Under the pieces are notes generated by a model. The model saw only the letters and a list, made by a program, of their open reading frames with translations. It was not told the DNA's origin and made no database searches. The position numbers and the translations under genes are program-made. From Pseudomonadota bacterium (GTDB lineage Bacteria; Pseudomonadota; Alphaproteobacteria; Rhodospirillales; Magnetospirillaceae), in the NCBI GenBank assembly GCA_021782815.1, contig JAJXUO010000010.1, positions 1-64,000 on the forward strand: DNA of 64,000 nt, given 5' to 3'. The first letter of the stretch is position 1, and each line of letters opens with the position of its first letter. Of this stretch, positions 38,158 to 47,933 are shown one piece after another.

Positions 38158-38485
38158 ACCGGACTTTTTATAAGACTATTCTAAATCAAAAAAGCCGACA
38201 CCCTGGTTGTGGCGGAGAGGCTTCTTTCGCGCCGCACAATCCCAGGCAGACAATCCCGGGCCGCCCCGCGCCTGGATACTGCGCCGGCTTTTCCCGGCTC
38301 TTCCGCAGCCCTGCCATGCACCCCGCCTCTTTTCTTGCCAACCCGCCGAAAATGGGTCAGGGATACGGACCGGGTTGCCCAAAGCGGCAATCGTTGATAT
38401 ACGCAACCCCGGCGCCCTTTGCACCGGAGCAGGAACTCCGGGTCTGGGCGGCACCGACGCCCATGCTCCAATAGAGGACACCACC
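38158..38485. other. Intergenic region upstream of the carbonic anhydrase
   Basis: 328 bp without a supported gene. The left end has an AT-rich stretch (TTTTTATAAGACTATTCTA near 38164-38182) that may hold a promoter. A 7-bp inverted repeat GGGTTGC/GCAACCC lies near 38373-38410. Nothing else is recognisable. Confidence 0.5.
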
Positions 38486-39094
38486 ATGGACAGCTTGCTT
38501 GAAGGCTACCGTCAGTTCCGCACCGGATATTTCCCGCATAACCGCGATATTTTCAAGGAACTGGCCCAGGGTCAGTCCCCCAAGGCCATGGTGATTTCCT
38601 GCTGCGATTCCCGTGTCGACCCCGGCCTCATTTTCAATGCGGCGCCGGGCGAGATCTTCTCGTTGCGCAATGTCGCCAATCTGGTGCCGCCCTATTCTCC
38701 CGACGACAACCACCACTCCACCAGCGCCGCCATCGAATTCGCGGTGCGGGCCCTGAAGGTGCCGCATATCGTGGTGATGGGGCACGCCCGTTGCGGCGGC
38801 ATCCGCGCCCTGATGGGCGCGCACGAGGGCGATTTCATCGGCCCCTGGATGCGCATCGCCGAACCGGCCCGCGATCACGTGATCCGCACCGCCGGCGATC
38901 AGCCTCCGGCCATGCTGCAGCGCTTATGCGAACACGAAATCCTGAAGACCTCGCTGGCCAACCTGCGCTCCTTCCCCTGGATCCAGTCGGCGCTGAAAGA
39001 CGGCAGCCTGCGCCTGCACGGCCTTTATTTCGAGGTGGAGACCGCCGAACTGCAGCGCCTGAACGAAGAGGACGGCACCTTCTCGACGCTGTAG
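38486..39094 (+). CDS. Beta-class carbonic anhydrase
   Basis: A 202-residue zinc enzyme interconverting CO2 and bicarbonate. The zinc ligands are visible: Cys39 with the Asp41/Arg43 dyad in CCDSR, His100 and Cys103 in GHARCGG. LRNVANLVPPY is the family signature. It has no signal peptide, so cytoplasmic. Bicarbonate supply for carboxylases is the likely role. ATG 38486 begins MDSLLEGYRQF; the open frame upstream shows no conservation. Confidence 0.95.
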   Translation: MDSLLEGYRQFRTGYFPHNRDIFKELAQGQSPKAMVISCCDSRVDPGLIFNAAPGEIFSLRNVANLVPPYSPDDNHHSTSAAIEFAVRALKVPHIVVMGHARCGGIRALMGAHEGDFIGPWMRIAEPARDHVIRTAGDQPPAMLQRLCEHEILKTSLANLRSFPWIQSALKDGSLRLHGLYFEVETAELQRLNEEDGTFSTL

Positions 39095-39103
39095 CCCTGC
39101 GCA

Positions 39104-39481
39104 TCAGGGCCGGTTCACCAAGCGTTGCGTGGTATCGCGGATATTGCGCACGAAGATGTTGAGCAGAGCCCGGATGAAGGGATCGGCCTTGCGCAGCTTT
39201 TCCTCGAACACCGCCTCGGTGATGATCACCACCGCCGTGGGCTCGATGGCGCGGGCCATGGCCATGCGGGTCTGATTGTCGATCAGGGCCATTTCGCCGA
39301 AAATGCCGCCCTCGGTGATATGGCCGAGAATGGTCACCTCGCCCTGACCCGAGGTTTTGCTGATCTCCACCTTGCCGGACTGCACCAGATAGGCGCAGCG
39401 CCGTCCGACCTCGCCCTCCTTGAAGATCACCTCGTCGACCCCGTAGACCCGGCGGTCGAGAACCTCTTGTCCCTTGCCCAT
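39104..39481 (-). CDS. Cyclic nucleotide-binding domain protein
   Basis: A 125-residue single-domain CNB protein: EVIFKEGEVGRRCAYLVQSGKVEIS, then the cassette-like segment GGIFGEMALIDNQTRMAMARAIEP with Glu and Arg for the ribose-phosphate. No DNA-binding helix-turn-helix follows, so it is not a full CRP. It probably acts as a small second-messenger sensor. ATG 39481 begins MGKGQEVLDRR. It is convergent with the carbonic anhydrase. Confidence 0.87.
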   Translation of the reverse strand: MGKGQEVLDRRVYGVDEVIFKEGEVGRRCAYLVQSGKVEISKTSGQGEVTILGHITEGGIFGEMALIDNQTRMAMARAIEPTAVVIITEAVFEEKLRKADPFIRALLNIFVRNIRDTTQRLVNRP

Positions 39482-39640
39482 GGGGCCCTCCCTCGCACGA
39501 TGGCGCACTGCTCTCAAGGTAGCGGTCCTCAGGTGCGGCGGCAATACACCCTGCCCCGGGAAAACGCGCACCCTTCCCTCACCGGGACGGACATGTCATC
39601 ATGGCCGCCGGCCAGACCACCACCGCCAAGGAGGATCCCG

Positions 39641-40078
39641 GTGTCGTTTTTCTCGTGGAACGACAAATTCAGCATGGGCGTCGACGTCATCGATCACGAC
39701 CACCGCATTCTGGTGGATCTGATCGACCAGTTGCACGAAGCCTTCGTCAACGGCAATCCGGACAGCACCGTCACCCCGGTGCTCGACACCCTGGTGGACT
39801 ATACCCGCTTTCATTTCGCCCGCGAGGAGGACCTGATGGCCAAGGCCGGGTACCCCGGCCTCGACCAGCACAAGGAGGTGCACCGCACCTTGCGCCGCCA
39901 GGTGGAAGACATTCAGGCCCGCGTGCAGAACGGCACCCGGATGGGCAACGAGCTGCTGGCCTTCCTGCAGGATTGGCTTTACTTCCATATCCTGGAGCAG
40001 GACCGCGCCTATTCGCCCTACATGAGCGCCCTCTTCGCGCAAGAGCCCCACCCCGAGCCCCCTCAAGCCGGGCGGTAA
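39641..40078 (+). CDS. Bacteriohemerythrin
   Basis: A 145-residue four-helix oxygen-binding protein with a di-iron site. The predicted ligands His21, His58, Glu62, His77, His81, His116 and Asp121 are all present in the expected spacing (HDH, HFAREE, HKEVH, HILEQD). Start GTG 39641 follows a strong AAGGAGG at 39628-39634. It probably stores or senses O2 in the cytoplasm, as in magnetotactic and other microaerophilic spirilla. Its last 16 nt overlap the convergent cheR. Confidence 0.93.
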   Translation: MSFFSWNDKFSMGVDVIDHDHRILVDLIDQLHEAFVNGNPDSTVTPVLDTLVDYTRFHFAREEDLMAKAGYPGLDQHKEVHRTLRRQVEDIQARVQNGTRMGNELLAFLQDWLYFHILEQDRAYSPYMSALFAQEPHPEPPQAGR

Positions 40079-40878
40079 ACCCCCCGTTGCTCCGGGCTGG
40101 CGGCCAGGCGGGCCTGCATGCCGATCACGGTTTCCGAGCCGCCCAGATAGAGATAGCCGTCCCGCGGCATCTGCCGCACCACCCCGTCCAGCACCTTTTC
40201 CTTGGTGGGCGGATCGAAATAGATCAGCACGTTGCGGCAGAACACCACATCGAAGCCGCCCAGGGGCCGGGGATCCTGCAACAGGTTCCATTCCTTGTAT
40301 TGCACCATGGCCCGCAACGCCGGATCGATCTGCCACAGATCGTCGCTCTTCTTGAAATATTTCAGCAATAGCTGGATCGGCAGGCCGCGCTGCACTTCGA
40401 ACTGGGAATAGCGCCCGGCCCGCGCCCGCTCCAGCACCTCGCGCGAGATATCGGTGGCGATGATCTCGATCTGCCAGCCGCGCCACTGCGCCTCGCATTC
40501 CTTGAGAATGATCGCCAGGGAATAGGGCTCCTGCCCGGTGGAGGCGGCGGCGCACCAGATGCGCAGACGCCGCGTCGCCGACCGCGCCGCCAACAGGGCC
40601 GGCAGGGTTTTGTCGCGGAAATGATCGAAGGGACGGGTATCGCGGAAAAAGAAGGATTCGTTGGTGGTCATGGCTTCCACCACCATCTGTTCCAGAGCGC
40701 GGTCGCCGCCGCGCAAACGGGCGATCAGGGCGGAAATCCCCGCGATCCCCTGTTTGCGGGCCAGCGGCCCCAAACGGCTTTCCAACAGGTAGCTTTTCTC
40801 GGCATTGACCACCAGCCCGGAACGGGCCAGCAGAAACTGCGATATGAACGCCACATCGGACGGCTGGATCTCAGCCAT
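40063..40878 (-). CDS. cheR: Chemotaxis protein methyltransferase CheR
   Basis: Methylates glutamates of chemoreceptors using SAM. The 271-residue protein has an N-terminal helical domain (FLLARSGLVVNAEKSYLLESRL) and the SAM domain with RIWCAAASTGQEPYSLAIIL, ATDISREVLERA and FDVVFCRNVLIYFD. TTNESFFFRD is the conserved arginine-site motif. The other che genes are not adjacent. A TPR or pentapeptide-binding extension is not seen. Confidence 0.95.
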   Translation of the reverse strand: MAEIQPSDVAFISQFLLARSGLVVNAEKSYLLESRLGPLARKQGIAGISALIARLRGGDRALEQMVVEAMTTNESFFFRDTRPFDHFRDKTLPALLAARSATRRLRIWCAAASTGQEPYSLAIILKECEAQWRGWQIEIIATDISREVLERARAGRYSQFEVQRGLPIQLLLKYFKKSDDLWQIDPALRAMVQYKEWNLLQDPRPLGGFDVVFCRNVLIYFDPPTKEKVLDGVVRQMPRDGYLYLGGSETVIGMQARLAASPEQRGVYRPA

Positions 40879-40940
40879 GGTCCATGCCCACTCCCACCCC
40901 CGCCCGGCCGGAAGACGCCCTTCCGGTCAGTTCGCCATCG

Positions 40941-41102
40941 TCACGGCGCCTCTACAATAAGCATCACGAACTTGGTCAGACCGTAAAGAATGCCAAGTAT
41001 GACCCCGCCCCCCAAGACCAACAACATGAGATTGACCGTTCGCATCCCGGCTTCAATCTGTTCCTGTTCCTGCGGCGTCGGCTGCTGTTCGTTCTTCATC
41101 AT
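40941..41102 (-). CDS. Small single-TM protein (53 aa)
   Basis: A short open frame. The N-terminus is polar and Gln-rich (MMKNEQQPTPQEQEQIEAG), followed by one hydrophobic helix (VNLMLLVLGGGVILGILYGL) and a short tail. It starts with two ATGs (41102, 41099) preceded by CAGGGT. The clear polar/TM layout supports it, and it lies 62 nt upstream of cheR on the same strand. No family is known. Confidence 0.5.
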   Translation of the reverse strand: MMKNEQQPTPQEQEQIEAGMRTVNLMLLVLGGGVILGILYGLTKFVMLIVEAP

Positions 41103-41277
41103 ACCCTGATACGGATGAGTTTTTGAAAACCGGCGCGAGTTTAGCAGAGGTCCTCATTCCCCCCAACCCTTTCCATGCTCTTTCCCGGAGCAGTCACGCG
41201 CTCCTTCGCGGCGGCCTCCAGACATGCTATCACTGGATGCAGACCTGTTTTCCGCAACCGGGAGGGATGGGCGGACC

Positions 41278-43512
41278 ATGGGGGACCCAGCGAGATCCGA
41301 GCGTACCACCCGTCCGGCCAGCCATCTGGCGTTCAAGTTCCTCTTGTTCGTCATTCCCATGGTCACGCTGTTCACCATCGGCATTTCGGCCCTGCTGGTG
41401 AAGGAAATCTATTTCGAGCTGACCCACGATCTGCAGAACGAGGCCCGGCATCTGGCCCGCAGCACCGCCACCGCCCTGGCCGAGCCCCTCTGGAGCCTGA
41501 ACGCCGTCTCCATCCAGTCCATCGTCAATTCCCTGTCGGAATATGACGAAATCTCCTGCGTCGAGGTCACCGAGCTGGCCACCCAGTCCGACTATGCCTG
41601 GCCGCGCTCCGGCTGCTCCGAGATCGACACCCCCGACCGCCTGGAACAGGACGTGGTCTATGCCGGCCAGGTGGTGGGCCGTCTGCAGGTGCTGTTTCGC
41701 CGCGCCCCCATCAACCGCACCATCCGCGTCGATATCCTGACCGGCATCTCCATGTTCGTCGGCCTGGTGCTGGTCACCGTGATCACGGCGCTGGCGGCGC
41801 ACCGCATCATCATCGGCAAACCGCTGGAAAAGCTGCTGGCCGCCATCCGCGCCGGCAACCAGCGGCTGGACTGGCGCTCGCAGGACGAGATCGGCGAGGT
41901 CATCGCCGCCTATAACGACATGCTGGACCGCTTCGACGCCCATACCGCCGAACTGGAGGCGGCCCGCCATCAGGCCGAGGCCGCCAGTCAGGCCAAATCG
42001 GAATTCCTGGCGGTGATGAGCCATGAGATCCGCACGCCCATGAACGGCATCCTCGGCATGACCCGCCTCATCCTCGACAGCCCGCTGGCGGAATTCCAGC
42101 GCGATCAGCTGCGCACCGTGCTCTCGTCCGGCGAATCGCTGATGACGGTGCTGAACGATATTCTGGATTTCTCCAAGCTGGAGGCCGGCAGCCTGGAGTT
42201 CGTCGTGGAGGATTTCTCGCTGCATGCCGCCGTCGAGGGCGTGATCTCGTTGATGCGGCCGCGCGCCCAGGAAAAGGGCATCGCGCTGCGCTCCCATATT
42301 TCCGCCCTGGCCCCGCCTTATGTGCGCGGCGATCCCATCCGCCTGCGCCAGGTGCTGCTGAACCTTCTGGGCAACGCCATCAAATTCACCGAAACCGGCG
42401 GGGTGGATCTCAAGGTGGAGGTGGAGCCCCGCCTGATGGACGGCGCGCACACCGCCGCCGTCACCCTGCGCTTCACCGTCAGCGATACCGGCATCGGCAT
42501 TTCCGAAGAGGCGCGCCGCTCGTTGTTCCGCTCGTTCACCCAGGCCGATTCCTCCATTTCGCGCCGCTTCGGCGGCACCGGTCTGGGGCTGGCCATCTGC
42601 AAGAAGATCATCGATCTGCAGGGCGGCAGCATCGATTGCGATTCGGAGCCGGGCCGGGGCAGCGCCTTCTGGTTCACCCTGGGGCTGGCCATCGGCGCCC
42701 GTCCCAGCGCCGCCCCGGCGCCGGGCACCACCCCGCCCCTGCCCTTCCTCGACCAGCCGGCCCGCCCCCTCGATATCCTTCTGGCCGAGGACAGCCCGGT
42801 CAACCAGCGGGTGGTGGTGGGCATCCTGGCCAAGCGCGGCCATCGCGTGGTGGTGGCGATGGATGGCCTGGAGGCGGTGGAGGCCATGGAGCGCGGCACC
42901 TTCGACCTGGTTCTGATGGACATGCACATGCCCAACATGGACGGGCTGGAGGCCACCCGCCGCATTCGCGCCATGCCGCCGCCCAAGGGCCGCATCCCCA
43001 TCATCGCCCTGACGGCGGCCGCCTTCCGCGAACATCGTCAGGCCTGCCTGGACGCCGGGATGGAGGAGGTTTTAAGCAAACCCTTCCAGCCCGAGCATCT
43101 GATCACCCTGGTGGAACGCCATTCCCGCCGGCGGGACCGCCCCGACGCCCCCCTCGTCGTCCCGCCGCCGCCGCAGGCGGAAGGCTCGCTGGCCCTGTTC
43201 CATACCTTGCGCGAGCAGCTGGGCGACCCGGCCGTCGCCTCGATTCTCGGCGATTACGAACTGTCCAGCCGCCCGTTGCTGCAAACCCTGCTGGACCCCA
43301 CCCGCGACTTGAAATCCCGCCAGGAGGCGGCGCACAGCCTGAAAGGCGCCAGCGGCGTGCTGGGCCTCGGCAGCCTGCACGCCCTATGCCTGGCGGTGGA
43401 ACAGGCCCTGCGCGACGGCCATCTCGACGAAGCCGCCGCCAATGCCGAAAAGCTGCCCAACCAGATCGCCGAGACCCTGGCGATGCTCAGGAAAATTATA
43501 AGCGATATTTAA
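41278..43512 (+). CDS. Hybrid sensor histidine kinase / response regulator with HPt domain
   Basis: A 744-residue protein. TM1 is at 19-40, a periplasmic region follows, TM2 is at about 153-175, then a HAMP-like region. The HisKA box SHEIRTP has His249, and the HATPase has [14 protein letters not shown] and GTGLGL. The receiver domain (about 498-615) has phospho-acceptor Asp548 in [11 protein letters not shown]. The C-terminal HPt has His686 in AHSLKGASG. This allows a full intramolecular phosphorelay to an unlinked regulator. ATG 41278 is preferred (GGGAGGG upstream); ATG 41224 would add 18 residues. Confidence 0.92.
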   Translation: MGDPARSERTTRPASHLAFKFLLFVIPMVTLFTIGISALLVKEIYFELTHDLQNEARHLARSTATALAEPLWSLNAVSIQSIVNSLSEYDEISCVEVTELATQSDYAWPRSGCSEIDTPDRLEQDVVYAGQVVGRLQVLFRRAPINRTIRVDILTGISMFVGLVLVTVITALAAHRIIIGKPLEKLLAAIRAGNQRLDWRSQDEIGEVIAAYNDMLDRFDAHTAELEAARHQAEAASQAKSEFLAVMSHEIRTPMNGILGMTRLILDSPLAEFQRDQLRTVLSSGESLMTVLNDILDFSKLEAGSLEFVVEDFSLHAAVEGVISLMRPRAQEKGIALRSHISALAPPYVRGDPIRLRQVLLNLLGNAIKFTETGGVDLKVEVEPRLMDGAHTAAVTLRFTVSDTGIGISEEARRSLFRSFTQADSSISRRFGGTGLGLAICKKIIDLQGGSIDCDSEPGRGSAFWFTLGLAIGARPSAAPAPGTTPPLPFLDQPARPLDILLAEDSPVNQRVVVGILAKRGHRVVVAMDGLEAVEAMERGTFDLVLMDMHMPNMDGLEATRRIRAMPPPKGRIPIIALTAAAFREHRQACLDAGMEEVLSKPFQPEHLITLVERHSRRRDRPDAPLVVPPPPQAEGSLALFHTLREQLGDPAVASILGDYELSSRPLLQTLLDPTRDLKSRQEAAHSLKGASGVLGLGSLHALCLAVEQALRDGHLDEAAANAEKLPNQIAETLAMLRKIISDI

Positions 43513-43688
43513 CATTCCCTCATTCGGCGTAAAAACAGTCACATAGGAAAACTTTTCATATATCCTTTGTCGCAGCCGTTATTACAGATTGAGTCGCCAG
43601 GGCGGGTATGAAACACTTTCCGGTGGAAATCCTCCCCACATCGCGTCGCCCTTCCCGTTCAGGGCCGACCCAGTGAAAGCGCGGTTCC

Positions 43689-46226
43689 TTGCCTGTCGCC
43701 CTCGATCATCCCGTGCAGACGGACGCTCCGGCCCGTTCGGTCGGTGACATTCTCAGCAAACGGCTGGTGCAGTGCGCCCCCGATGTCAGCGTGACCGAGG
43801 CGGCGGGTTTGATGCGGGCGCACCGCTGCAGCTCGGTGGTGGTGGTGGAGAACGGCCGCGCCACCGGCATCTGGACCGAGCGCGACGCCCTGAAACTCGA
43901 CATCTCCGCCGACGGCGTCTTCGACACCCCCCTGTCCCGGGTGATGTCGCGCCAGATCAAATCCATCGGCCGCGACACCCTGGTGAGCGAGGCCGGGCTG
44001 CGCTTCAAGCGCGATAAAATCCGTCATCTCCTGGTGGTGGACGACGACGACGCCCCGCTGGGCATGCTGTCGCAGACCGACGTCATTCTCAATCACGGGG
44101 TCGAGCATTACCTCACCTTCCGCGACGTGCGCTCGGTGATGTCGCAAGCCCTGGTGCAGATCGACGCGGCGCTGCCGCTGGCCGAGGCCGTGCGCCGCAT
44201 GCGCGCGGAAAACTGCGAGGCGGCCATCGTCACCAGCCCGGCCTGGGACGGCGCCGGCATCGTCACCGAACGCGACGTGGTGCGCATGGTCGCCGAGCGC
44301 CGCCAGGGCACGGTGGGCGAGGCCGCCAGCCGCCCGGTGGTGGCGGTACCGCCCAATTTCACCCTGCTGTCGGCGCGCGATCTCTTCACCCAGTACGGCT
44401 TCCGTCATCTGGCGGTGCGCGAGGAGAACGGCGCCTTTCTGGGGTTGCTGTCCTTCTCCGACATTCTGTCGATCCTGCAATATGAATATGCCGTGCAGAT
44501 CAACGCCGCCCTGCGCGAGCGCGACGAGGCCCTGGTGCGCTCGCGCCGCGACCTCAACCTGGCGCGCCAGGTTATCGAGGCCTCGCTGGACGGCGTGATG
44601 ATCGTCAACGAGGCCGGGCTGGTGGACTATGTCAATCCCGCCTTCACCCGGCTGACCGGCTACGGCGCCGAGGAGATTCTGGGCCGCAATCCCCGCCTGC
44701 TGCAATCGGGCCTGCACGATGCCGATTTCTACGACAGCATGTGGCAGACCCTGCGCGGCAGCGGCTACTGGATGGGCGAGGTGTGGAACCGCCGCAAGAA
44801 CGGCGAGATCTACGCCGAGTGGCTGACCATCAACACCATCCGCGACCATAACGGCCATATCACCAAATATGCCGGCACCTTCAGCGACATCACCGAGAAG
44901 AAGAACGACGAGGAGCGGGTGCGCAGTCTGGCCTATTCCGACAGCCTGACCCAGCTGCCCAACCGCCGCCTGTTCCACGACCGGCTGGAACAGGGCATCG
45001 CGGCGGCGCATCGCCACAACGGCCAGATGGCGGTGATGTTCCTCGATCTCGATCTTTTCAAGCGCATCAACGACAGCCTGGGCCATGATGTGGGCGACAT
45101 GGTGCTGGTCTGCGTGGCCCAACGCCTGCAGGACTGCCTGCGCGAAGGCGACACCGTGGCCCGCCTGGGGGGCGACGAATTCGCCATTCTGCTGCCCACC
45201 TTGCAGGAACCGGCCGATGCCGCCCGCCTGGCAGAACGGCTGATCGAGGCCATGCAGCACCCCATCCCCGCCGCCGGCCACAGCCTGCACGTCACCACCA
45301 GCATCGGCATCGCCCTCTATCCCGAGGATGCCACCACCCCGGACGGCCTGCTGAAATGCGCCGATCAGGCCATGTACCAATCGAAGGAGGTGGGGCGCAA
45401 CCGCTTCCATCTTTACTCCGCCAGCAGCAACAACCGCGCCACGGAACGGCTGTCGGCCGAGCACAGCCTGCGTCAGGCCCTGGCGCGCGGCGAGTTTCAT
45501 CTGGCCTATCAGGTGAAGGTGGACATGACCAGCGGCGACGTCTCCGGCGTGGAGGCCCTGGTGCGCTGGACCCATCCCGAACGCGGCGAAGTGCCGCCCG
45601 GCGATTTCATCCCCCTGGCCGAGCGCCTGGGCCTGATGCCCGCCCTGGGGGAATGGATCTTACGCACCGCCTGCCGCCAGGGCCGGGCCTGGCTGGATCA
45701 CGGCCTGCCGCCGGTGCGCCTGGCGGTCAATCTGTCGCCGCAGCAGGTGGTGGACCCGACTTTCCCGCCCACCGTCGCCGCCATCCTGGCCGAAAGCGGC
45801 CTGCCGCCGGACCTGCTGGAACTGGAACTGACCGAGCGGGCCCTGATCGATCATCCGGCCGAAACCGGGCGGGTGCTGCGCGCCCTTTACGCCTGCGGCC
45901 TGCGCCTGGTGCTCGATGATTTCGGCAGCAGCCCGTCGAGCCTGGTGTCGCTCAGCCATCTGCCCATCCAGGCGGTAAAGGTGGATCAGGGCTTCGTCGA
46001 CGGCCTGGGCCAGGCCTTCGCCGACCGCGATCTGGTGACCGCCATCGTGCGCCTGGCCCATGCCCTGGGCATCACCGCCGTGGCCGAAGGCGTGGAGCGC
46101 CCGGCCCAGGTGGCCGCCCTGAAGGAGGCCGGTTGCGACGAAATCCAGGGCTATCTCATCAGCCGCGCCGTGCCCCCGGACGAGATCGCCGGGCTGTTCG
46201 CCCGCCCGCTGCTGGCGGTCAACTGA
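43689..46226 (+). CDS. CBS-PAS-GGDEF-EAL c-di-GMP signalling protein
   Basis: An 845-residue cytoplasmic protein. Four CBS-like repeats (about 16-265) are followed by a coiled linker and a PAS domain (about 290-403). The GGDEF domain has an intact GGDEF (494-498) and RxxD I-site (REGD 485-488), so it looks like an active, feedback-inhibited diguanylate cyclase. The EAL domain (622-624) keeps EAL, NLSPQQ and DD, but the loop DDFGTGYSS reads DDFGSSPSS, so its phosphodiesterase activity is doubtful. Start TTG 43689 is uncertain. Confidence 0.9.
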   Translation: MPVALDHPVQTDAPARSVGDILSKRLVQCAPDVSVTEAAGLMRAHRCSSVVVVENGRATGIWTERDALKLDISADGVFDTPLSRVMSRQIKSIGRDTLVSEAGLRFKRDKIRHLLVVDDDDAPLGMLSQTDVILNHGVEHYLTFRDVRSVMSQALVQIDAALPLAEAVRRMRAENCEAAIVTSPAWDGAGIVTERDVVRMVAERRQGTVGEAASRPVVAVPPNFTLLSARDLFTQYGFRHLAVREENGAFLGLLSFSDILSILQYEYAVQINAALRERDEALVRSRRDLNLARQVIEASLDGVMIVNEAGLVDYVNPAFTRLTGYGAEEILGRNPRLLQSGLHDADFYDSMWQTLRGSGYWMGEVWNRRKNGEIYAEWLTINTIRDHNGHITKYAGTFSDITEKKNDEERVRSLAYSDSLTQLPNRRLFHDRLEQGIAAAHRHNGQMAVMFLDLDLFKRINDSLGHDVGDMVLVCVAQRLQDCLREGDTVARLGGDEFAILLPTLQEPADAARLAERLIEAMQHPIPAAGHSLHVTTSIGIALYPEDATTPDGLLKCADQAMYQSKEVGRNRFHLYSASSNNRATERLSAEHSLRQALARGEFHLAYQVKVDMTSGDVSGVEALVRWTHPERGEVPPGDFIPLAERLGLMPALGEWILRTACRQGRAWLDHGLPPVRLAVNLSPQQVVDPTFPPTVAAILAESGLPPDLLELELTERALIDHPAETGRVLRALYACGLRLVLDDFGSSPSSLVSLSHLPIQAVKVDQGFVDGLGQAFADRDLVTAIVRLAHALGITAVAEGVERPAQVAALKEAGCDEIQGYLISRAVPPDEIAGLFARPLLAVN

Positions 46227-46248
46227 CCGCGGCAGAGCGGAAAAGGCT

Positions 46249-46956
46249 CTACTCCCCGATCTCGGCGTCGAGAGCGCCGTCCAGGCTGTGGCCGTGGCGC
46301 AGGCGGCGGTAGAGCACCACCCCCATCACCGCCGAAACCAGGAACAGCGCCACGCTGGCGCCGATGCGCAGCAGCGGATCCACCTGCACGCCGGTGCCCA
46401 GCAGCACGAACACCAGGGTTTGCGGCAGATAGCCCAGCAGCGAACCGGCGAAGAACGGCAGCGGCGGCACCGACGACACCCCGGCCATCAGATTGGTGAA
46501 AAGATTGCTGCCCACCGGCAGAAAACGGATGAGCACCGCCATGGACAGGGGGTTGTCCTTGAGAAAATCATCGATGCGCCGCACCTTGCCGGCAAACTGG
46601 TGCAGCACCAGCTCGCGCCCCAGCAGCCGGGCATAGAAAAAACACAGCATGCAGCCCAGCAGGGTGGCCGCGCTGGCCAGGGCCAGCCCCTGCAACAGAC
46701 CGAAGGCGTAGCCGCCGAGGAAGCTCACCGCCTGGCGCGGCACGCCGATGGCGATCAGGCCGCTGCCCAGCCCGACGAACAGCAGAATCCCGGCCAGGCC
46801 GTGCCCCTTGATCTGGCTGTCCACCCAGCCCTGGGTGAGGATTCCCCCCAGGCCGGATATTTTCAGCCCATAGCCCACCGCCGCCAGGCTGGCGATCATC
46901 ACCAGCCCCTTCAGCAGCAGGCGCGGCTTGACGCCCCCCAGCGGGGCGCCGCTCAT
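46249..46956 (-). CDS. TVP38/TMEM64 (DedA-like) family membrane protein
   Basis: A 235-residue protein with about six hydrophobic segments. It has the VTT-domain signature (VPRQAVSFLGGYAFGLLQG, then FLPVGSNLFTNLMAGVSSVPPLPFFAGSLLGY in parts). Such proteins scramble or transport lipids. The start overlaps the glycosyltransferase stop by 4 nt, so the two act together, perhaps in undecaprenyl- or lipid-linked sugar handling. The coupling is seen; the function is inferred. Confidence 0.85.
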   Translation of the reverse strand: MSGAPLGGVKPRLLLKGLVMIASLAAVGYGLKISGLGGILTQGWVDSQIKGHGLAGILLFVGLGSGLIAIGVPRQAVSFLGGYAFGLLQGLALASAATLLGCMLCFFYARLLGRELVLHQFAGKVRRIDDFLKDNPLSMAVLIRFLPVGSNLFTNLMAGVSSVPPLPFFAGSLLGYLPQTLVFVLLGTGVQVDPLLRIGASVALFLVSAVMGVVLYRRLRHGHSLDGALDAEIGE

Positions 46957-47708
46957 GAGCGGCCCTCGGAATGCTCGATCTCCGGCACGCTGGCGCGGGC
47001 CTGCAGCCACATCACCCCGAACAGATCGACGATGCCCACCCACAGGCGGTTCCACACCCCGTATTTCGACTGGCCGCGCTCGCGCGGGCGGTGATTGACC
47101 CGCACCGAGACCACGCGGCCGCCGCGCCGGATCATCAACGCCGGCAAAAAGCGGTGCATGTGATTGAAGCGCGGCATGTCGAGGAAAGCCTCGCGCGTCA
47201 GCACCTTGAGGCCGCAGCCGCTGTCCGGGGTATCATCCTTCAGCAGACCGGCGCGGATCTTGTTGGCGATGCGCGACGACAGCAGGCGGATGCCGTCATC
47301 CTGGCGCTTCTGCCGGTGCCCGGCCACCAGCAGCAGCGAACGGCTGTCCTCCGGCTCCGCCAGCAACCGCTCCACCATGGCCGGAATGTCGGCGGGATCG
47401 TTCTGGCCGTCGCCGTCCAGGGTGGCGATGAGGGGGGCCACGGCCGCCTTGACGCCGGTGGCCACCGCCTGGCTCTGGCCGCAGCTTTTCCGGTGCCGCA
47501 CCACCCGCAGCATGGGGGTGCGGCTCCCGGCCTCGCGCAGGCGGGCGGGGGTGGCGTCGTCGGAGCCATCGTCCACATAAACGATTTCAAAGGGCATGCG
47601 GCCGTCAAGAGCGGTCACGATTTCGCCGATCAACGGCAGAACGTTGTCGGCCTCGTTCTTCACGGGCACCACAACGGCAAGAAGGGGCGTTTGAGCGTCG
47701 GTCATCAT
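46953..47708 (-). CDS. Family 2 glycosyltransferase (DPM1/ArnC-like)
   Basis: A 251-residue GT-A fold enzyme: VVPVKNEADNVLPLI, YVDDGSDDATPARL (DxD-like), TLDGDGQNDPADIP and the TPDSGCGLKVLTREAF region. This resembles polyisoprenyl-phosphate mannosyl/glucosyl transferases. It lacks the two C-terminal TM helices of GtrB-type enzymes, so it is probably membrane-peripheral. Sugar and acceptor are unknown. Confidence 0.88.
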   Translation of the reverse strand: MMTDAQTPLLAVVVPVKNEADNVLPLIGEIVTALDGRMPFEIVYVDDGSDDATPARLREAGSRTPMLRVVRHRKSCGQSQAVATGVKAAVAPLIATLDGDGQNDPADIPAMVERLLAEPEDSRSLLLVAGHRQKRQDDGIRLLSSRIANKIRAGLLKDDTPDSGCGLKVLTREAFLDMPRFNHMHRFLPALMIRRGGRVVSVRVNHRPRERGQSKYGVWNRLWVGIVDLFGVMWLQARASVPEIEHSEGRS

Positions 47709-47792
47709 GGCCCTTGTTTACACCGGGACAAAGACGAAAACCACAGGGTTTCTGGACGGGGCGCGATGCGCTCCGTCCGGTGTCTTTGCCGC

Positions 47793-47917
47793 CCCTCAAG
47801 CGCCGGGCGTCGGGCTCCGCCCGCCTTGGCTTGTCCTCACTTACCCTCCGATGCCCAAGGGCATCTCCGGCCGTTCCGGCGCGCTAGAAAGCGCTAGTCA
47901 CCGGCTGCGCCGGTTCC
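47793..47917 (+). repeat. Dispersed structured repeat, tandem copy B1
   Basis: It begins CCCTCAAGCGCCGGGCG. Stem-loop 1 is CGGGC-TCC-GCCCG (47811-47823), then CTTGGC. Stem-loop 2 is GATGCCC-AA-GGGCATC (47850-47865), stem-loop 3 is GCGCT-AGAA-AGCGC (47881-47894) and stem-loop 4 is ACCGGC-TGC-GCCGGT (47900-47914). Compared with A1, both sides of stem-loop 4 have changed together. Confidence 0.85.
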
Positions 47918-47933
47918 GGGCTTTTCTATATGT

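Noticed and set aside
41230-43035. 601-codon minus-strand frame opposite the hybrid kinase
   Set aside because: Antisense shadow. The plus strand carries complete kinase, receiver and HPt motifs.
43607-43675. 22-codon leader peptide before the GGDEF-EAL gene
   Set aside because: No strong ribosome site, no amino-acid bias and no attenuator hairpin follows.
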